Below are positions 26,377-36,634 of a stretch of 36,634 nucleotides of DNA, piece after piece; position 1 is the stretch's first letter, and every line of letters starts with the position of its first letter. Below the pieces are notes generated by a model. The model made no database searches, was not told where the DNA came from, and saw only the letters and a list, made by a program, of their open reading frames with translations. The translations under genes and the position numbers were made by a program. Origin of the DNA: Clostridia bacterium (GTDB lineage: Bacteria > Bacillota_A > Clostridia > UBA1212 > UBA1255); the NCBI GenBank assembly GCA_017522515.1, contig JAFWZH010000329.1:1-36634 (forward strand), written 5' to 3'.

Positions 26377-27198
26377 ATGGATAATATATATAATTCTTTA
26401 ATTAAAAATTTGCTCGATACACTTATTAAAAGCGGAATGCGTCTGATAATTGCTTTAATAATTTTATTTGTAGGTTTCAAGCTGACAAAGATAATTATAA
26501 AGAAAATTATTAACGGCAAAGGATTTAAACATATAGATATCAGTGCACAGTCGTTTATAAAAAGCTTTATAAATATTGGTTTAAAAGTACTTATTATTAT
26601 ATTATGTGCCTCCGTTTTAGGTGTTCCAATGGCATCACTTGTGGCTGTTCTCGGTTCTATCGGTTTAGCAATAGGTCTTGCGCTTCAAGGCGGTCTTTCA
26701 AATGTTGCAGGCGGTGTTTTACTTTTATTGTTTAAGCCTTTTATTGTAGGAGATTATATAAAAACTGCAAGCGGACATGAGGGCACCGTTATAAAAATTG
26801 ACATATTTTATACAACATTAAGGAAAGCAGATAACACAAAGATTGTCGTTCCAAACGGAGAACTTTCAAATGAAGCTATATATGATGTATCACATTACGA
26901 TACAAGACGTGTAGATTTAAATTTTTCCACCGGATACAAGGATGATGTACAAGGTACGATTAGAATTTTAAAGGATGTTGCCGCAAGACACGAACTTGTA
27001 CTCGATGAACCTGCACCTTTCGCAGCACTTACAGAACATGCAGAAAGTTGTCTTAAATATACATTAAGAGTTTGGACTGACAAAGATAATTACTGGAAAG
27101 TGTATTATGATCTTTGTGCTGCTGTTAAGGAAGAATTTGACAGCAGAGGGATTGAAATTCCTTATCCTCAAATGGATATACATATTAAAGATAAATAG
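26377..27198 (+). CDS. Small-conductance mechanosensitive channel (MscS family)
   Basis: A 273-residue membrane protein that opens under membrane tension to release solutes during hypo-osmotic shock. Three N-terminal membrane helices lie at about 12-40, 52-80 and 85-118. The third carries the Gly/Ala-rich pore helix GLAIGLALQGGLSNVAGGV. It is followed by the beta domain block FKPFIVGDYIK...GTV..I.I.YTTLR..DN..IVVPNG.LSN, which is diagnostic. The length is close to the 286 residues of E. coli MscS. AAGGAG precedes ATG 26377. The gene sits between the MutS-related ATPase and the rhamnosidase-like gene, each separated by about 20 bp. Confidence 0.95.
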   Translation: MDNIYNSLIKNLLDTLIKSGMRLIIALIILFVGFKLTKIIIKKIINGKGFKHIDISAQSFIKSFINIGLKVLIIILCASVLGVPMASLVAVLGSIGLAIGLALQGGLSNVAGGVLLLLFKPFIVGDYIKTASGHEGTVIKIDIFYTTLRKADNTKIVVPNGELSNEAIYDVSHYDTRRVDLNFSTGYKDDVQGTIRILKDVAARHELVLDEPAPFAALTEHAESCLKYTLRVWTDKDNYWKVYYDLCAAVKEEFDSRGIEIPYPQMDIHIKDK

Positions 27199-27214
27199 AA
27201 AGGTTTGTATATAA

Positions 27215-29191
27215 ATGAACGAAAACATTAACAAAGCAAAATGGATATGGGTTATGGGTGACTTTGAGTTATATCATTCAATACTGCTCCATTCCAGAAG
27301 AGAAGAATTCGGTATAGATCTCCCCCATTTTTGGGATTTATCAACACCCTACCCCAATGTCAGCTTCAGCAAAAAATTCACAGCCGAAGCAAATACTTCC
27401 TTTAAAGTATTTGCACACGGAAAAGGTTATCTGACGCTTGATGGTGTTCGTCATCGTCTTAATGAAGATGTATATGTGGGTAAAGGCGAGCATTCTATAA
27501 GTGTATTTGTTATTTCTGATGGTCTTAGTCTGCCCTGTATATACATTAACAGTGAATATCTTAAAACTGACAACACATGGACTTCTACCCATATGACATC
27601 ACAAGTTCATCCTGTCGGAGCTTATCCCGAATACTTTGAGTCAACTGATAATCCCGAAGTATTCAAATTTGAATATGAGGAAATAATTCCCAAAAGTGTC
27701 AAAAAATCAAGAAACAAATTAGTGGCAGATTTCGGTAAGGAAACTTTTGCGGTTTTAAAAATTGACAACGCAAAAGCCGATATCGAGTATGAGGTATTCT
27801 ATGGAGAATCTTTAGAAGAAGCTACTGATACTGAGTATACTCTTGTTCACATTAAAATTTCGGGACAAACAAGCTATACCCTCAGCGGCAGAGCTTTCAG
27901 ATTTATAAATATTCAAGGTATTGATGCTGATAAAATCAATATCAAAGCTGAGTACGAGTTTTTACCGTTAAAAGACAGAGCATATTTTTCTTGCAATAAT
28001 AAAAAAGTGGAAAACATTTGGAATATTTGTGCCTATACTTTTCATTTGAATTCACGAGAATTTTTCCTCGATGGCATTAAACGCGACCGTTGGGTTTGGT
28101 CAGGCGATGCGTATCAATCATATATGGCAAACAATTATTTGTTCTTTAACAACGAGATTACTAAAAGAACTATCCTTGCTCTACTTGGCAAGCCACCTTA
28201 TGAGCAACATATTAACACAATTAACGATTATTCAATGTATTTGTTGATTGCAATTAAGGAGTATTACGACAATACGGGAGATATTGATTTTATTAATTTT
28301 GTTTGGCCAAGAGCTAAAGCTTTATATGAGTTTATAAGTTCTCGTACAAACGAAAAGGATTATATTTGCGCACGTCCCGGCGATTGGATTTTTATAGATT
28401 GGTCAGAAATGGATAAATCAGGTCCTTTCTGTGCCGAGCAGATTTTGTATTGGCAAACGAAGAATTCAATGGCAAAATTGGCAGAACTTGTCGGAGAGGA
28501 TTCTGAATCTTACACAAAAAGTGCTGCAAAATTAAAAAAATCAATTATGAAGGACTTTTGGTCTGCTGAAAAAGGTGCCTTCATCGACTGTTATACTTCC
28601 GGCCTTAACAACGTTACGCGCCATGCAAATATTTTTGCAGTTATTTATGATTTTGTGTGCAAAACAAAATCAAGAAGCATATATAAAAATGTACTTGAAA
28701 ACGATAATATCACACAAATCACCACACCATATTTTGAATTCTTCCAGTTAATAGCATACTGCAAATTAGGAGATATTAAGCACATGCAAAACAAATTTGA
28801 ATCATATTGGGGCGGCATAGTTGCACAAGGCGCAACCTCCATTTGGGAGCAGTACATTCCGTCTCGCAAAGGTGCTGAGCATTACGAAATGTACGGAATG
28901 AAGTACGGCTGTTCTCAGTGTCACGCATGGGGCAGCGGTCCAATATACCTTTTGGGCAAATACTGTTTGGGCGTATCCCCTTCTTCTGTCGGGTATAAAA
29001 CATTTACAGTTGAACCAAAACTTGGTAAATACAAGACAATTAAAGGCTGCGTTCCGTTACCGGAGGGTGAAGTTTACGTTGAATATACAAAGGACAAAAA
29101 ACTTCACGTTAGAGCTACTGCCAGTGGCGGCAAACTAATCTGGAAAGGTCAAGAATATGAGCTTGTAAAAGATGAAGAAATTATAGTATAA
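27215..29191 (+). CDS. Alpha-L-rhamnosidase-like glycoside hydrolase (GH78 type), intracellular
   Basis: A 658-residue protein with no signal peptide. The first 260 residues are beta-rich accessory domains. The centre and end form an (alpha/alpha)6 barrel with GH78-like blocks: FFLDGIKRDRWVWSGDAYQS at about 287-306 (acidic active-site region), ARPGDWIFIDWSEMDKSG at about 387-404, GATSIWEQYIPS near 543, and SQCHAWGSGPIYLLGKYCLGV near 567, before a C-terminal beta domain (GEVYVEYTK). It is shorter than many GH78 enzymes. The substrate is inferred: it could trim rhamnosides brought into the cell, such as those of plant glycans. It is the last gene of a three-gene run, and a strong terminator begins right after its stop. 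Confidence 0.82.
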   Translation: MNENINKAKWIWVMGDFELYHSILLHSRREEFGIDLPHFWDLSTPYPNVSFSKKFTAEANTSFKVFAHGKGYLTLDGVRHRLNEDVYVGKGEHSISVFVISDGLSLPCIYINSEYLKTDNTWTSTHMTSQVHPVGAYPEYFESTDNPEVFKFEYEEIIPKSVKKSRNKLVADFGKETFAVLKIDNAKADIEYEVFYGESLEEATDTEYTLVHIKISGQTSYTLSGRAFRFINIQGIDADKINIKAEYEFLPLKDRAYFSCNNKKVENIWNICAYTFHLNSREFFLDGIKRDRWVWSGDAYQSYMANNYLFFNNEITKRTILALLGKPPYEQHINTINDYSMYLLIAIKEYYDNTGDIDFINFVWPRAKALYEFISSRTNEKDYICARPGDWIFIDWSEMDKSGPFCAEQILYWQTKNSMAKLAELVGEDSESYTKSAAKLKKSIMKDFWSAEKGAFIDCYTSGLNNVTRHANIFAVIYDFVCKTKSRSIYKNVLENDNITQITTPYFEFFQLIAYCKLGDIKHMQNKFESYWGGIVAQGATSIWEQYIPSRKGAEHYEMYGMKYGCSQCHAWGSGPIYLLGKYCLGVSPSSVGYKTFTVEPKLGKYKTIKGCVPLPEGEVYVEYTKDKKLHVRATASGGKLIWKGQEYELVKDEEIIV

Positions 29192-29224
29192 AAAAAGCAG
29201 GGGCCAAGGAAGCTCCTGCTTTTT
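29191..29224. terminator. Bidirectional terminator between the rhamnosidase-like gene and ilvE
   Basis: A 9-bp stem (29196-29204 with 29212-29220, one G-U pair on the plus strand) has a 7-base loop. It is flanked by an A run on the left and a T run on the right, so it works for plus-strand transcripts and, read on minus, for ilvE, whose stop is at 29241. Confidence 0.88.
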
Positions 29225-29240
29225 AAATGTCTTATAAAAG

Positions 29241-30305
29241 TCAAACCTTAACTGTCCAACCCATTGTATCTTCAATCTTGCCTGATTGAATGCCTGTAAT
29301 TGAATCATAAAGTTTTTGTGAAATTTTACCAATCTCACCATTGTTAATTGTCATAACGTGGTCATCCCATTTGAGCTCGCCAACAGGAGAAATAACAGCA
29401 GCAGTACCTGTGCCGAATACTTCATCAAGTTTACCTGCCTTGTGTGCCTCATAAACTTCGTCTATGGAGAGCTTTCTTTCTGTTACCTTGTATCCCCAAC
29501 TCTTTAAAAGTGCAATTGAAGAATCTCTTGTAACACCTGCCAAAATACTACCGTTAAGAGCAGGAGTAATTACTTCGCCATCAATAACAAAGAAAACATT
29601 CATTGTACCTACTTCTTCGATGTATTTACGCTCAATACCATCAAGCCAAAGAACCTGTGTATATTTAAGCTCGTATGCCTTTTCTTGTGCTCTGATACTT
29701 GCAGCATAGTTACCGGGTGTTTTTGCAAAACCAATACCACCACGTACTGCACGTACATAATCATCTTCTACGAAAATTTTAACAGGATTAAGTCCCTCAG
29801 GATAGTAAGCTCCAACAGGTGAAAGGATTACCATAAACAAATATGTTTCTGCAGGTTTAACGCCGAGGAACGGGTCTGTAGCAATTATAAAAGGACGTAT
29901 ATAAAGTGATGTACCGGGTGCTTCAGGAATCCAATCTCTGTCGATATCAACTAATTTTCTGATAGCCTCTAAAGCAAATTCTTCATCAATTGCAGGAATG
30001 CAAAGTCTTTCGTTAGAAATATTTGCTCTTTCTAAATTCTTTTGAGGTCTAAAAAGAAGTACTTCTTTATTTGGTGTCTTATAAGCCTTTAATCCTTCAA
30101 ATATACCTTGTCCGTAGTGAAAAATCATTGCTGACGGGTCAAGTGACAAAGGCGCATAAGGCTCAATTCTTGCATCATGCCAGCCTTTACCCTTTGTATA
30201 GTTCATAATGAACATATGATCTGTAAAAATTTTACCGAAACCAAGCTTGTTCTCATCTGTAGGCTTTTGCTTCGGAGCAGTTGTTTTTGTAATTTTTATC
30301 TCCAT
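29241..30305 (-). CDS. ilvE: Branched-chain amino acid aminotransferase (class IV)
   Basis: A 354-residue pyridoxal-phosphate enzyme that interconverts leucine, isoleucine and valine with their keto acids. It has the eukaryotic-like long form: MFIMNYTKGKGWHDARIEPY, YGQGIFEGLKAY, RPFIIATDPFLGVKP, and the cofactor lysine in GGIGFAKTPGNYAAS, followed by QVLWLDG...IEEVGTMNVFF and GTAAVISPVGEL. The start is ATG 30305, 9 bases after GGAGG. An upstream in-frame ATG at 30326 would add seven residues that do not fit the family and would place the ribosome binding site inside the gene. The gene follows the SemiSWEET-like gene by 62 bp and has a promoter of its own in that gap. Confidence 0.95.
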   Translation of the reverse strand: MEIKITKTTAPKQKPTDENKLGFGKIFTDHMFIMNYTKGKGWHDARIEPYAPLSLDPSAMIFHYGQGIFEGLKAYKTPNKEVLLFRPQKNLERANISNERLCIPAIDEEFALEAIRKLVDIDRDWIPEAPGTSLYIRPFIIATDPFLGVKPAETYLFMVILSPVGAYYPEGLNPVKIFVEDDYVRAVRGGIGFAKTPGNYAASIRAQEKAYELKYTQVLWLDGIERKYIEEVGTMNVFFVIDGEVITPALNGSILAGVTRDSSIALLKSWGYKVTERKLSIDEVYEAHKAGKLDEVFGTGTAAVISPVGELKWDDHVMTINNGEIGKISQKLYDSITGIQSGKIEDTMGWTVKV

Positions 30306-30343
30306 AATATTATGCCTCCAATGCATTTATAAATTCACTGTTT

Positions 30344-30371
30344 ATTATAGCATTGCAAAAATATTATTCAA
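30344..30371 (-). promoter_or_regulatory. Promoter of ilvE (extended -10)
   Basis: On the minus strand TTGAAT (30371-30366), a 16-bp spacer ending in TGC, and a perfect TATAAT (30349-30344) lie about 40 bases before the ATG at 30305. The -35 box overlaps the stop region of the upstream small gene. Confidence 0.6.
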
Positions 30372-30664
30372 GAAAAACTTTCTGCCTGTCTGTCAAACTT
30401 TCTGTTTCTGAAATACAAAACAATATCAATACTGACAATTGTTATATTAATAATATAAAAATAAAAAGCCGGTGTTATATTATTAAGCATAATTTTACCT
30501 GCTATGCCTGCGATATATCCAAACCAAATAGCAAACAGAAATACAAAGCTTTTCCCTGTTGCACTTCTTGCCTTATACGACTTATATACGGAAAGCGGCC
30601 ATGATATTCCGAAGCATATCATCATAACAGTCTCAAGTATTTCGCCAAAATTTTCAATTCCCAT
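30368..30664 (-). CDS. Small three-helix PQ-loop/SemiSWEET-like membrane protein
   Basis: A 98-residue protein with three hydrophobic helices at about 8-28, 38-58 and 65-84. The first helix ends in GISWPLSVYKSYKARSATGKS, a WP-x(4)-K pattern like the PQ-loop of SemiSWEET/MtN3 half-transporters, and the third ends in DIVLYFRNRK. SemiSWEETs work as dimers to pass sugars across the membrane; whether this relative transports sugars is not shown. The ATG at 30664 has an AAAGGGTGA ribosome binding site. The gene is divergent from the LysR gene across a 194-bp gap and lies upstream of ilvE in the same direction. Confidence 0.72.
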   Translation of the reverse strand: MGIENFGEILETVMMICFGISWPLSVYKSYKARSATGKSFVFLFAIWFGYIAGIAGKIMLNNITPAFYFYIINITIVSIDIVLYFRNRKFDRQAESFS

Positions 30665-30712
30665 AAAATCACCCTTTGTACAATCTTCGTAAACTTAATA
30701 TTTACAATGCAT

Positions 30713-30741
30713 ATTATATTAATTATTTGATGCCATGTATA
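30713..30741 (-). promoter_or_regulatory. Candidate promoter of the SemiSWEET-like gene
   Basis: TATACA (30741-30736), a 17-bp spacer and a perfect TATAAT (30718-30713) on the minus strand lie about 45 bases before ATG 30664. The region is very AT-rich, so chance matches are likely. Confidence 0.4.
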
Positions 30742-30779
30742 ATATTTAAAAACAATACAATTAATAATGTTAATATTAT
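30739..30779. promoter_or_regulatory. Possible LysR-type operator, interrupted inverted repeat
   Basis: ATAATATT (30739-30746) and AATATTAT (30772-30779) are inverted arms 25 bp apart between the divergent promoters. LysR-type regulators often bind such sites near their own gene. The arms are pure A/T, which makes this weak evidence. Confidence 0.25.
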
Positions 30780-30798
30780 ATAAACACAGATAGAATTA

Positions 30799-30827
30799 TT
30801 GTTTTTTTATTATATATTTGCTATACT
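30799..30827 (+). promoter_or_regulatory. Promoter of the LysR-type gene
   Basis: TTGTTT (30799-30804), a 17-bp spacer and TATACT (30822-30827) lie 32 bases before ATG 30859. The GAAAGGA ribosome binding site at 30846-30852 sits between them. Confidence 0.55.
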
Positions 30828-30858
30828 GAGTATAATAAATAATGTGAAAGGATTACTT

Positions 30859-31719
30859 ATGGAATTACAGCAATTAAGATATTTTTCAGTTGCAGCAACG
30901 CAACTACATATAACACGTGCAGCAGAAATACTGCATATTGCTCAGCCGGCCTTAACACAGTCTATCAAACGTCTTGAAGATGAACTTGGTGTCAAACTAT
31001 TTATCCGCAGTGGAAGAAATATAATTTTAAGTGATACGGGAAAACTTTTTCTAAAAAAAATAACTCCGATACTTCATCAGCTTGATACTCTTAAAGACGA
31101 GGTTCGTGAAGCAGAGGGAGTATTTCGTCGTACAATACATGTAAACATACTGGCTGCATCCTCAACTATCACAAATACTCTAATAGAATACAAGAAAAAA
31201 CATCCCGAGGTAGAGTTTCAGCTTACCAGAAATGAAAAAGTAAAAGACTATCATATAGAAATTTCCACTCTGCCTTACGGGACTAAAATTAACAATTTAT
31301 ATTCAAACTCAATTGACGAGGAAATTATGCTTGCAGTCCCTTCTAATTCTGTATATGCGCAAAAAGGCAGCGTTTCACTTCGTGAAATTTCAAAAGAAAG
31401 CTTTATAAGCTTATCTGTATTTTTACCTTTAAGAGAAATATGTGACAATTTCTGTTCTTCTGTTGGTTTTTTGCCCCATATTGCATTTGAATGCGATAGC
31501 CCTGAAGCTCTAAGAAATCTAATTACTGCCAATATGGGTGTTGCTTTTTGGCCTGCATTTTCTTGGGGAATACCTGACAAAAAAAACATTTCTCTGGTTC
31601 CGATTACCGAACCAAATCAATGCAAAAGAAATCTAATAATTACGATTAATAATAAATACGAGAACTCTGCGATATTAAAAGATTTACACAATCATATAAC
31701 AAATGAAATTTTACTAAAA

Positions 31720-31734
<15 letters not shown>
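30859..31734 (+). CDS. LysR-family transcriptional regulator
   Basis: A 291-residue DNA-binding regulator. The N-terminal helix-turn-helix (residues 1-60: MELQQLRYFSVAATQLHITRA, QPALTQSIKRLEDELGVKLF, LSDTGKLFL) is textbook LysR. The remainder is the periplasmic-binding-protein-like effector domain (about 90-290); its ligand is unknown. ATG 30859 is chosen because the family always starts at this ELxQLRYF block and GAAAGGA lies 6 bases upstream. A longer frame from 30799 would cover the promoter. LysR proteins commonly control the divergent neighbour, here the SemiSWEET-like gene and possibly ilvE. The last four codons lie inside the terminator palindrome shared with ligA. Confidence 0.93.
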
Positions 31735-33757
<2,023 letters not shown>

Positions 33758-33775
33758 TTAAATTTCATTTATATT

Positions 33776-33781
33776 ATTATA
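33776..33781 (-). promoter_or_regulatory. Candidate -10 box of ligA
   Basis: A perfect TATAAT on the minus strand lies 33 bases before ATG 33742. Upstream there is only an A/T tract (AAAAAAAGCTTTTTTT palindrome at 33799-33814) and no good -35 box at the right distance. The 33743-33900 gap otherwise holds only this and the terminator at 33834-33875. Confidence 0.4.
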
Positions 33782-33833
33782 CAACAAAAGTTACATGTAA
33801 AAAAAGCTTTTTTTAATTTAATTTTTTTTAAAG

Positions 33834-33875
33834 AAAAAAGCTCTGAGACCATATTAGAATGAATCTCAGAGCTTT
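33834..33875 (-). terminator. Terminator of the glycerophosphodiesterase-lectin gene
   Basis: A perfect 12-bp stem, AAAGCTCTGAGA (33837-33848) with TCTCAGAGCTTT (33864-33875), has a 15-base loop and is followed on the minus strand by a T-rich run. It starts 26 bases after the stop codon at 33901. Confidence 0.85.
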
Positions 33876-33900
33876 ATTTAAAATTTTTGTTTAATACAAA

Positions 33901-36634
33901 TTATTTCGCTACAATGGTTACAGGCTGTGAGTAAATATACACTGTGTTTCCATCGTTCAAATTGTAAGAATAACAGAATACAACAACAGAAGTTCCCGCC
34001 TCGTTTGCTGTTACGCTTGAACCGTCATACGAAATATTCGTATTACCATCAACTACAACCATAGTCGCAGCAGTTGTTGTAGTCACTTTTTCAGCGTATG
34101 TCTTCGTCTTTACAGGTACAGAAACTGAACCGTCCACATTTACTGTATAACCTGCTTTATCAGTATACAATCTCTCAATATAATCTGTAGCATAGTTCGT
34201 TTTATTCGTTGTAATACCCCAAAGTCCCATTGCAAAGAAATCATCAAAGATTGCAGTATCATCTATTGTATATGGCCAGATAGTTAATCCTCTGTGCGCA
34301 CATTCATTGAGTAATTCCTCTGTAAGGAGCTTGTAATTTGGGTTACATGTAGAATTATAATGTGTGTAATTCTGTAAAGCCGTTTGCAAATCAGGCATGT
34401 TTCCAAGTAAACCAGTCGAAATTCCGGGAATTTGTGCTCTAACTCTATTAATTTGATTTTGGCTGAAAGCAATAATGCAACATTGATCAAGAATATCATA
34501 TTTATCAATAAGAGCCTTTATAGCCGGAACAATTGCGCCTTTATCAGTTTTAATCTCCATGTACATTATCGTACCTGTTCCCTTAAATGCTTTGAAGTAA
34601 TCCTCCAATGTAGGGATATTTTCAGAGAAACCTGAGAAATAATCTACTTTATACTTGCTGACTTGAGCGTATGTCATATCCTCAAGAACACCGGTACCAT
34701 TTGTTCTGGCATCAATTGTATTGTCATGCATTGCCATTACAACACCATCTGTTGTAATTTGAAGGTCCATCTCAACAATAGCCGCACCGTATTCAACTGC
34801 CTTTTGGGCACTTAATACAGTATTCTCAGGTGCTTTACTTCTAAAGCCCATGTGTCCGACTATTGCAACAGGTCTAATCAAAGATATACCTTTAAACAGC
34901 GTCTTGTTCTCTACACAAGCTTCGAAATCTGCTCTGTTAGTTGTAACTACACCGGCAGCTCCTGCTGTGATAAATTTATAGAACTCAACAGCATTGTTGT
35001 CTTTAGATTTATACCACACTGTAGTAGCAAGATTTGTAAGCAATGTTGTGTTGATATCAGTAGCTAAAGAAGCCGGAAGTATAACGACTCTGCTGCCATA
35101 AGTATTTGCTTGCTCACGTACTACTGTAAGATCCGTAATAGCAGCGTCTGACAAATCATAAATACCGCGTACCTTTGTGTATATCGAACGAACTTGTGTA
35201 ATAAGCTTACCATTTGTTGATACAACAAACACATCATACAATCCGTTTGCTTTAAGGAAATATGCCAACTCTGTAGCTTCTGCAGTTTTATCAAGTCTGA
35301 AGGCCGGAATAATACCGCTTGAAAGTTCAAATAAAGCCTCAGGAATTGTACAAATAACATTATTATCTTTATCTACGACATTTAAATTACTATCGATAGA
35401 CAATATAACTGTTGTAGGTGAATTTTTATGGATATTTGCAAAATCCTCTGATGTTTCAACTTCAAATACCATTGAAGGAGGAACAGAAATATTCGTTGTA
35501 AACTCTCTTACATCAACAGTAGGTGCCACGTGTGAATGAACCTTGTCAAAATCGATTGTAACTTTGATATAGTCGGCTACAGCAGTCGCCCCGTCACCTG
35601 TTTGGAAACCTACGTTTCCTTTCTTGTAGTCAGTGAAAGCATCACTAACGTTAAACATCTGCTTTCCGCCAAGGTAACCTATTGCATCGTCTCCGTAAAT
35701 CGATAATGACATAGGATACATTTTGCTTGAACTGATTGTTTCTGTATAAGAAGTTTTACCTTGATATTCCCAACTGCCTGAGCTGTTCTTTTCAGCAAAT
35801 TCAACACCATTTTCAGCTGTTGCATTTTGGCGAATCGCAAATTGGTAGAAAGGATAATTGTTGTTTTGAACTCTATGCATAACAGATAACCAGCGTGACG
35901 AATTGCTCACCGTCTTAAATGTTAAGCTTGTGTTAATTGTATAATCACCAAAGTCTGAAACAAAAGAAGGTAATAATACACTGGTGACCGGTTGGAGTGT
36001 CAAAACACCATCGGATAATGAAGCAGATCCCTTACCAATAGTAAGTTCGTCTAAATCTGTTGCATCATTAAAGTCATTGTAATAAAGAACATACTCAGAA
36101 TCTGTAGGATTCTTAACGATAAGATAAATTACCTTTTTTAATGAGCCGCATGCTGCATTAATTTTGTATATGCCTGCATCAGAAGCTGTTATTTTATCCT
36201 CACTGTCAATAGATATCTCTGTCGATGACCATTTAATCTTTTCTCCGGAGTAAATTTTACCGTTTTGAGCAAATTGAACATTGTAATTATCCAAATCCAA
36301 GGAGAAACCTACATTTGCAGGAATAGCAGGTGCACTGTAAAATACTGTGCTTTCCGTACCGTTAACAAGCGAAACCTTGTTTATTTCATATTTCTTTGCA
36401 GCATTGTCATCAAATGTCCATAACTGTACATTTGCACCGTTAGCTGTAGAACCACCTGAAATATCCATTACACATTCATACGCACAAACAGGGATGAATA
36501 CATAATAACCATTTCTATCATAGATTCTCCATTTTTGACCGTTTGAACCTGTAAATGAAAATGAACATATGTTAGTACCTGCTTTAGAACCTGATGAAGC
36601 TGCTGCCAAGAACTGTCCATTACTAAGATTCTGA
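33901..36634 (-). CDS. Secreted lectin-type protein with tandem glycerophosphodiesterase domains, 5' end cut
   Basis: About 910 residues are visible. The frame stays open to the right edge, so the signal peptide and probably more lectin units are missing. Visible modules in order are: part of a ricin-type trefoil (36634 to about 36350; QKWRIYD, VQLWTF), an Ig-like stretch, a jelly-roll domain (YYNDFND, about 36090-35560), a degenerate phosphodiesterase-like barrel (about 35490-34880), a full GDPD domain (about 34870-34180), and a small C-terminal beta domain. The GDPD domain keeps the first His (34852-34854), Glu and Asp of VEMD (34765-34773) and the second His of HD (34726-34728), but the usual HR start reads HM. 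GDPD enzymes split glycerophosphodiesters; outside the cell, possible targets are lipid head groups or teichoic acids. The trefoil, Ig-like and jelly-roll part is paralogous to the product at 521-4093. Confidence 0.88.
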   Translation of the reverse strand, partial: QNLSNGQFLAAASSGSKAGTNICSFSFTGSNGQKWRIYDRNGYYVFIPVCAYECVMDISGGSTANGANVQLWTFDDNAAKKYEINKVSLVNGTESTVFYSAPAIPANVGFSLDLDNYNVQFAQNGKIYSGEKIKWSSTEISIDSEDKITASDAGIYKINAACGSLKKVIYLIVKNPTDSEYVLYYNDFNDATDLDELTIGKGSASLSDGVLTLQPVTSVLLPSFVSDFGDYTINTSLTFKTVSNSSRWLSVMHRVQNNNYPFYQFAIRQNATAENGVEFAEKNSSGSWEYQGKTSYTETISSSKMYPMSLSIYGDDAIGYLGGKQMFNVSDAFTDYKKGNVGFQTGDGATAVADYIKVTIDFDKVHSHVAPTVDVREFTTNISVPPSMVFEVETSEDFANIHKNSPTTVILSIDSNLNVVDKDNNVICTIPEALFELSSGIIPAFRLDKTAEATELAYFLKANGLYDVFVVSTNGKLITQVRSIYTKVRGIYDLSDAAITDLTVVREQANTYGSRVVILPASLATDINTTLLTNLATTVWYKSKDNNAVEFYKFITAGAAGVVTTNRADFEACVENKTLFKGISLIRPVAIVGHMGFRSKAPENTVLSAQKAVEYGAAIVEMDLQITTDGVVMAMHDNTIDARTNGTGVLEDMTYAQVSKYKVDYFSGFSENIPTLEDYFKAFKGTGTIMYMEIKTDKGAIVPAIKALIDKYDILDQCCIIAFSQNQINRVRAQIPGISTGLLGNMPDLQTALQNYTHYNSTCNPNYKLLTEELLNECAHRGLTIWPYTIDDTAIFDDFFAMGLWGITTNKTNYATDYIERLYTDKAGYTVNVDGSVSVPVKTKTYAEKVTTTTAATMVVVDGNTNISYDGSSVTANEAGTSVVVFCYSYNLNDGNTVYIYSQPVTIVAK

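Noticed and set aside
30799..30858. 20-residue N-terminal extension of the LysR protein
   Set aside because: It covers the -35/-10 boxes and the ribosome binding site; LysR proteins begin at MELQQLRYF.
33799..33814. AAAAAAAGCTTTTTTT palindrome as a terminator or operator
   Set aside because: It is a simple A/T tract with a two-base GC centre in a very AT-rich gap, and a proper terminator for the upstream gene lies at 33834-33875.

Overview
The window reads as a chromosomal segment of a low-GC, Gram-positive Clostridia-type Firmicute. Support comes from AT-rich promoters with clear TTGACA/TATAAT boxes, strong GGAGG ribosome binding sites, frequent TTG/GTG starts, a glgBCDAP cluster with the Firmicute-type GlgD subunit, the dprA-topA-trmFO order known from Bacillus, and large secreted ricin-type lectin proteins typical of gut and anaerobic Clostridia. 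The exact genus cannot be told from the sequence. I see no transposase, integrase, prophage, tRNA, rRNA or CRISPR.

Layout. 1-4093: two minus-strand secreted protein genes, one cut by the window edge and one 1190-residue lectin-like protein built on a tandem 711-bp duplication. 4292-6763: a plus-strand pair, a DUF1846 (UPF0371) protein and a GtrB-like membrane glycosyltransferase. 6760-24397: a long minus-strand run, transcribed as glgB-glgC-glgD-glgA-glgP-GH13-nrdR, then comM-dprA-topA-trmFO and a lipoprotein amidase. 24604-29191: a plus-strand set (MutS-related ATPase, MscS channel, alpha-L-rhamnosidase-like enzyme) ending in a bidirectional terminator shared with ilvE. 29241-30664: ilvE and a small PQ-loop/SemiSWEET-like membrane protein on minus, divergent from a LysR regulator (30859-31734), which converges on ligA (31736-33742). 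33901-36634: a second large secreted lectin protein, open at the window edge, carrying a tandem glycerophosphodiesterase region.

How the genes fit together. The glg run holds a complete glycogen synthesis and breakdown pathway: ADP-glucose is made by GlgC/GlgD, polymerised by GlgA, branched by GlgB, and released by GlgP and a cytosolic GH13 enzyme. The start and stop overlaps suggest translational coupling. comM, dprA and topA are DNA-processing and topology genes. The two big secreted proteins at the window ends share the same lectin, Ig-like and jelly-roll modules but carry different C-terminal domains.

The most striking non-gene signal is two perfect copies of the 14-bp palindrome ATTTCCCGGGAAAT. 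This matches the Noc-binding sequence known from Bacillus subtilis. One copy lies just after nrdR and one lies inside ligA, about 18.5 kb apart. A second curiosity is a perfect 13-bp terminator palindrome spanning both stop codons of the convergent lysR-type and ligA genes, so that both proteins end in the same four residues. No wholly new defence or mobile system is visible.
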